This document shows, one piece after another, positions 8,301-8,532 of a stretch of DNA of 8,532 nt (positions within the stretch are counted from its first letter, which is position 1; the number at the start of each line of letters is the position of its first letter). Source of the stretch: an uncultured Rickettsiales bacterium (GTDB lineage: Bacteria > Pseudomonadota > Alphaproteobacteria > Rickettsiales > UBA1997); NCBI GenBank assembly GCA_937927795.1, contig CALBSF010000257.1, positions 1 to 8,532 on the forward strand, in the 5' to 3' direction. A program made the position numbers and the translations under genes. Under the pieces are notes generated by a model. That model was not told the origin of the DNA, did not search any database, and worked only from the letters and a program-made list of their open reading frames with translations.

Positions 8301-8468
8301 GTGGATAAAGCGCAAGACATTTCTGGGGCAAGTAAGTCTTCCGGTGATAATGGTGCAAGCAGAGCGGGTGGTGTTAATGGTGGAAATCAGTTAGGTGGAG
8401 GAGGTGGAGCTAATGCTTCTGGCTCTTCTGGCTCCGGAAATAATAGCTCCGCCCCTCCTGCCCCATAG
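5325..8468 (+). CDS. virB6: Extended VirB6/TrbL-family T4SS inner-membrane channel protein
   Basis: A 1047-aa polytopic protein, far longer than the roughly 300-aa Agrobacterium VirB6 but typical of the enlarged VirB6 paralogues of Rickettsiales. VirB6 forms part of the inner-membrane channel through which T4SS substrates pass. The N-terminus has a Lys-rich stretch and a hydrophobic segment (about 23-40) ending in SNA-G, a plausible signal-peptidase site after A44. Residues about 55-570 are rich in cysteine (24 Cys) and probably periplasmic or surface-facing, although 139-163 is also hydrophobic and could be a membrane segment. The TrbL/VirB6 core has membrane segments near 582-604, 612-627, 714-775 (two or three passes), 792-815 and 906-925. 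A loop at about 825-880 holds four more cysteines. The last 118 or so residues form a Gly/Ser/Asn/Ala-rich, probably disordered tail ending SSAPPAP. The ATG lies 9 bp after the virB4 stop, with only a weak upstream purine stretch (GAAAGAAG, 5301-5308). The TAG stop falls inside a dispersed repeat. Which VirB6 paralogue this is cannot be told from the window. Confidence 0.92.
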   Translation: MINCFLQKNIFSFKVFDFFKKKSIFVAVLLSFFISLFFIQDSNAGFEYGVERLRNCKDGSPGGLDYNPSTGGKDIEFVMTNPVCVTVALSIYAPVKIAINYMNSICGNDASIRVAPSPFLDLIDIVKSGRKSGGNDACKAAIAGSVLAMGAAFVDLAAVYGAASTAYEDTRICGSNWYQANNVEHTMTAPNYKADLQERISGYIRNGETTKLTLGNKDYREYYYGGIEFEDDVTDMWQSVVGDFSSATSKAVSGASNGSVDASFYNPAGQTCRDPTDMSDGRTTESSYDEFPAQKYYLKGLEAGNFNCKKYFLPTGQDDPNDIGHEPTLERKAMFDRAYNCCIKRSQEFICIERNQLAESQHVFCRAGEKCVVQGVTYQTKPVDNGRFICAQSYSVCPYNFSIRGGTQYCDYFRDGSYDSSGNWRRVTTTQIDSKNCTNPVSEVRNNDCSINGNVGRCKNYCQYMTHCTQTSVTPYPYQSSITSPYFSTACLNFRGDSLNEMSYNTGFIMGSQRHFSTPIAQCVKETMENVFYNKAGHTVCSRTDETPSASGVCSSGQYIYQKGTYVKQESLFSKIQKNLQLVVKLFITFAITFYGFNLLIGKADIREKKDILMFITKIGLVLYFATGDAWQSTFFDGVYGSSAEFSRMVFKMTAQDDPHRMDGCQFGMISRISDGSEVSSGRVYPKGKEYLALWDTLDCKIARYLGFGPEVSVANIAMLIFAGLVSPVGIYISVGLMFFGIFLIAMTIRALHIFLSSVIAIILMVFISPLIIPTVLFKRTENIFKGWLTNLISFCFQPMILFAYIAIMLLVFDNVLIGSATFHGPAPNRTIHCREYCKGLDGKILDVSNANPCDKVGEEIINPLNDSVACMIDVKGYKNIPGLDVIGIKIPNLALLLSSNVKERVLTILKAALMMYLLYKFADQIPGITSTLIGGAALPTSDANGMSMFSKTLNVARGVGQRASNAAESGLSGLNKRKNELSNAASNEGKSVDKAQDISGASKSSGDNGASRAGGVNGGNQLGGGGGANASGSSGSGNNSSAPPAP

Positions 8469-8490
8469 CACCAGAGGTTATATACCAAAT
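8465..8490 (+). repeat. Short dispersed direct repeat, right copy, containing the virB6 stop
   Basis: This copy matches 66-91 at 25 of 26 positions, with looser similarity continuing to about 8506. The repeat begins ATAG, and its TAG (8466-8468) is the virB6 stop codon, so the repeat boundary coincides with the end of the coding sequence. The sequence after it, to 8532, is AT-rich with no gene or convincing terminator visible. Unlike the left copy, no long palindrome follows within the window. Confidence 0.65.
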
Positions 8491-8532
8491 TCTAAATCTC
8501 TTGATATTTTAAATTATTTATGATTTTCTTAA

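Noticed and set aside
8089..8394. 101-aa plus-strand frame overlapping the virB6 C-terminus
   Set aside because: It is an alternative frame of the low-complexity tail, where repetitive codons keep other frames open; there is no start signal or recognisable domain.
66..8490. Direct repeats as att sites of an integrated mobile element
   Set aside because: No integrase, excisionase, transposase or tRNA target is present between or beside them. The sequence looks like a dispersed intergenic repeat, so an att role is unsupported, although rearrangement is possible.

Overview
The window most resembles a low-GC alphaproteobacterium of the order Rickettsiales, probably an intracellular symbiont or pathogen. 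The grounds are an AT-rich chromosome, a P-type (vir-like) type IV secretion (T4SS) gene pair with virB4 followed directly by an unusually large virB6, and short palindromic repeats that include the 'CATTGCGAGCGAAGCGTGGCAATCC' type of word common between genes in such genomes. No rRNA, tRNA, transposase, integrase or CRISPR array is visible.

Layout. Bases 1-263 are non-coding and dense in repeats: a GC-rich hairpin repeat at the left edge, one copy of a short dispersed repeat (66-91), and a long palindromic element (97-227) with 41-bp perfect arms. A large gene on the minus strand (264-2735, 823 aa) follows. Its N-terminal half carries a GExH ... E ... GNAH motif set, suggestive of the TIKI/TraB/ChaN/erythromycin-esterase-like superfamily. 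The rest of the protein is unrecognised. A 183-bp AT-rich divergent intergenic region (2736-2918) separates it from a plus-strand operon of two T4SS genes. These are virB4 (2919-5315), the energising ATPase with intact Walker motifs, and, 9 bp later, virB6 (5325-8468), a 1047-aa polytopic inner-membrane channel subunit with a long cysteine-rich N-terminal region and a Gly/Ser/Asn-rich tail. The virB6 stop codon lies inside a second copy of the dispersed repeat (8465-8490), in the same orientation as the copy at the left end.

How it fits together. VirB4 hydrolyses ATP to drive assembly of, and transport through, the inner-membrane complex that contains VirB6, so the operon encodes core secretion machinery. 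The divergent gene is not a known T4SS component. Its position, the lack of a signal peptide and the enzyme-like motifs make it a reasonable candidate for a secreted substrate (effector), but this is inference. virB3, which usually precedes virB4 in Rickettsiales, is not present upstream. Further virB6 paralogues, which normally follow in Rickettsiales, would lie beyond the right edge.
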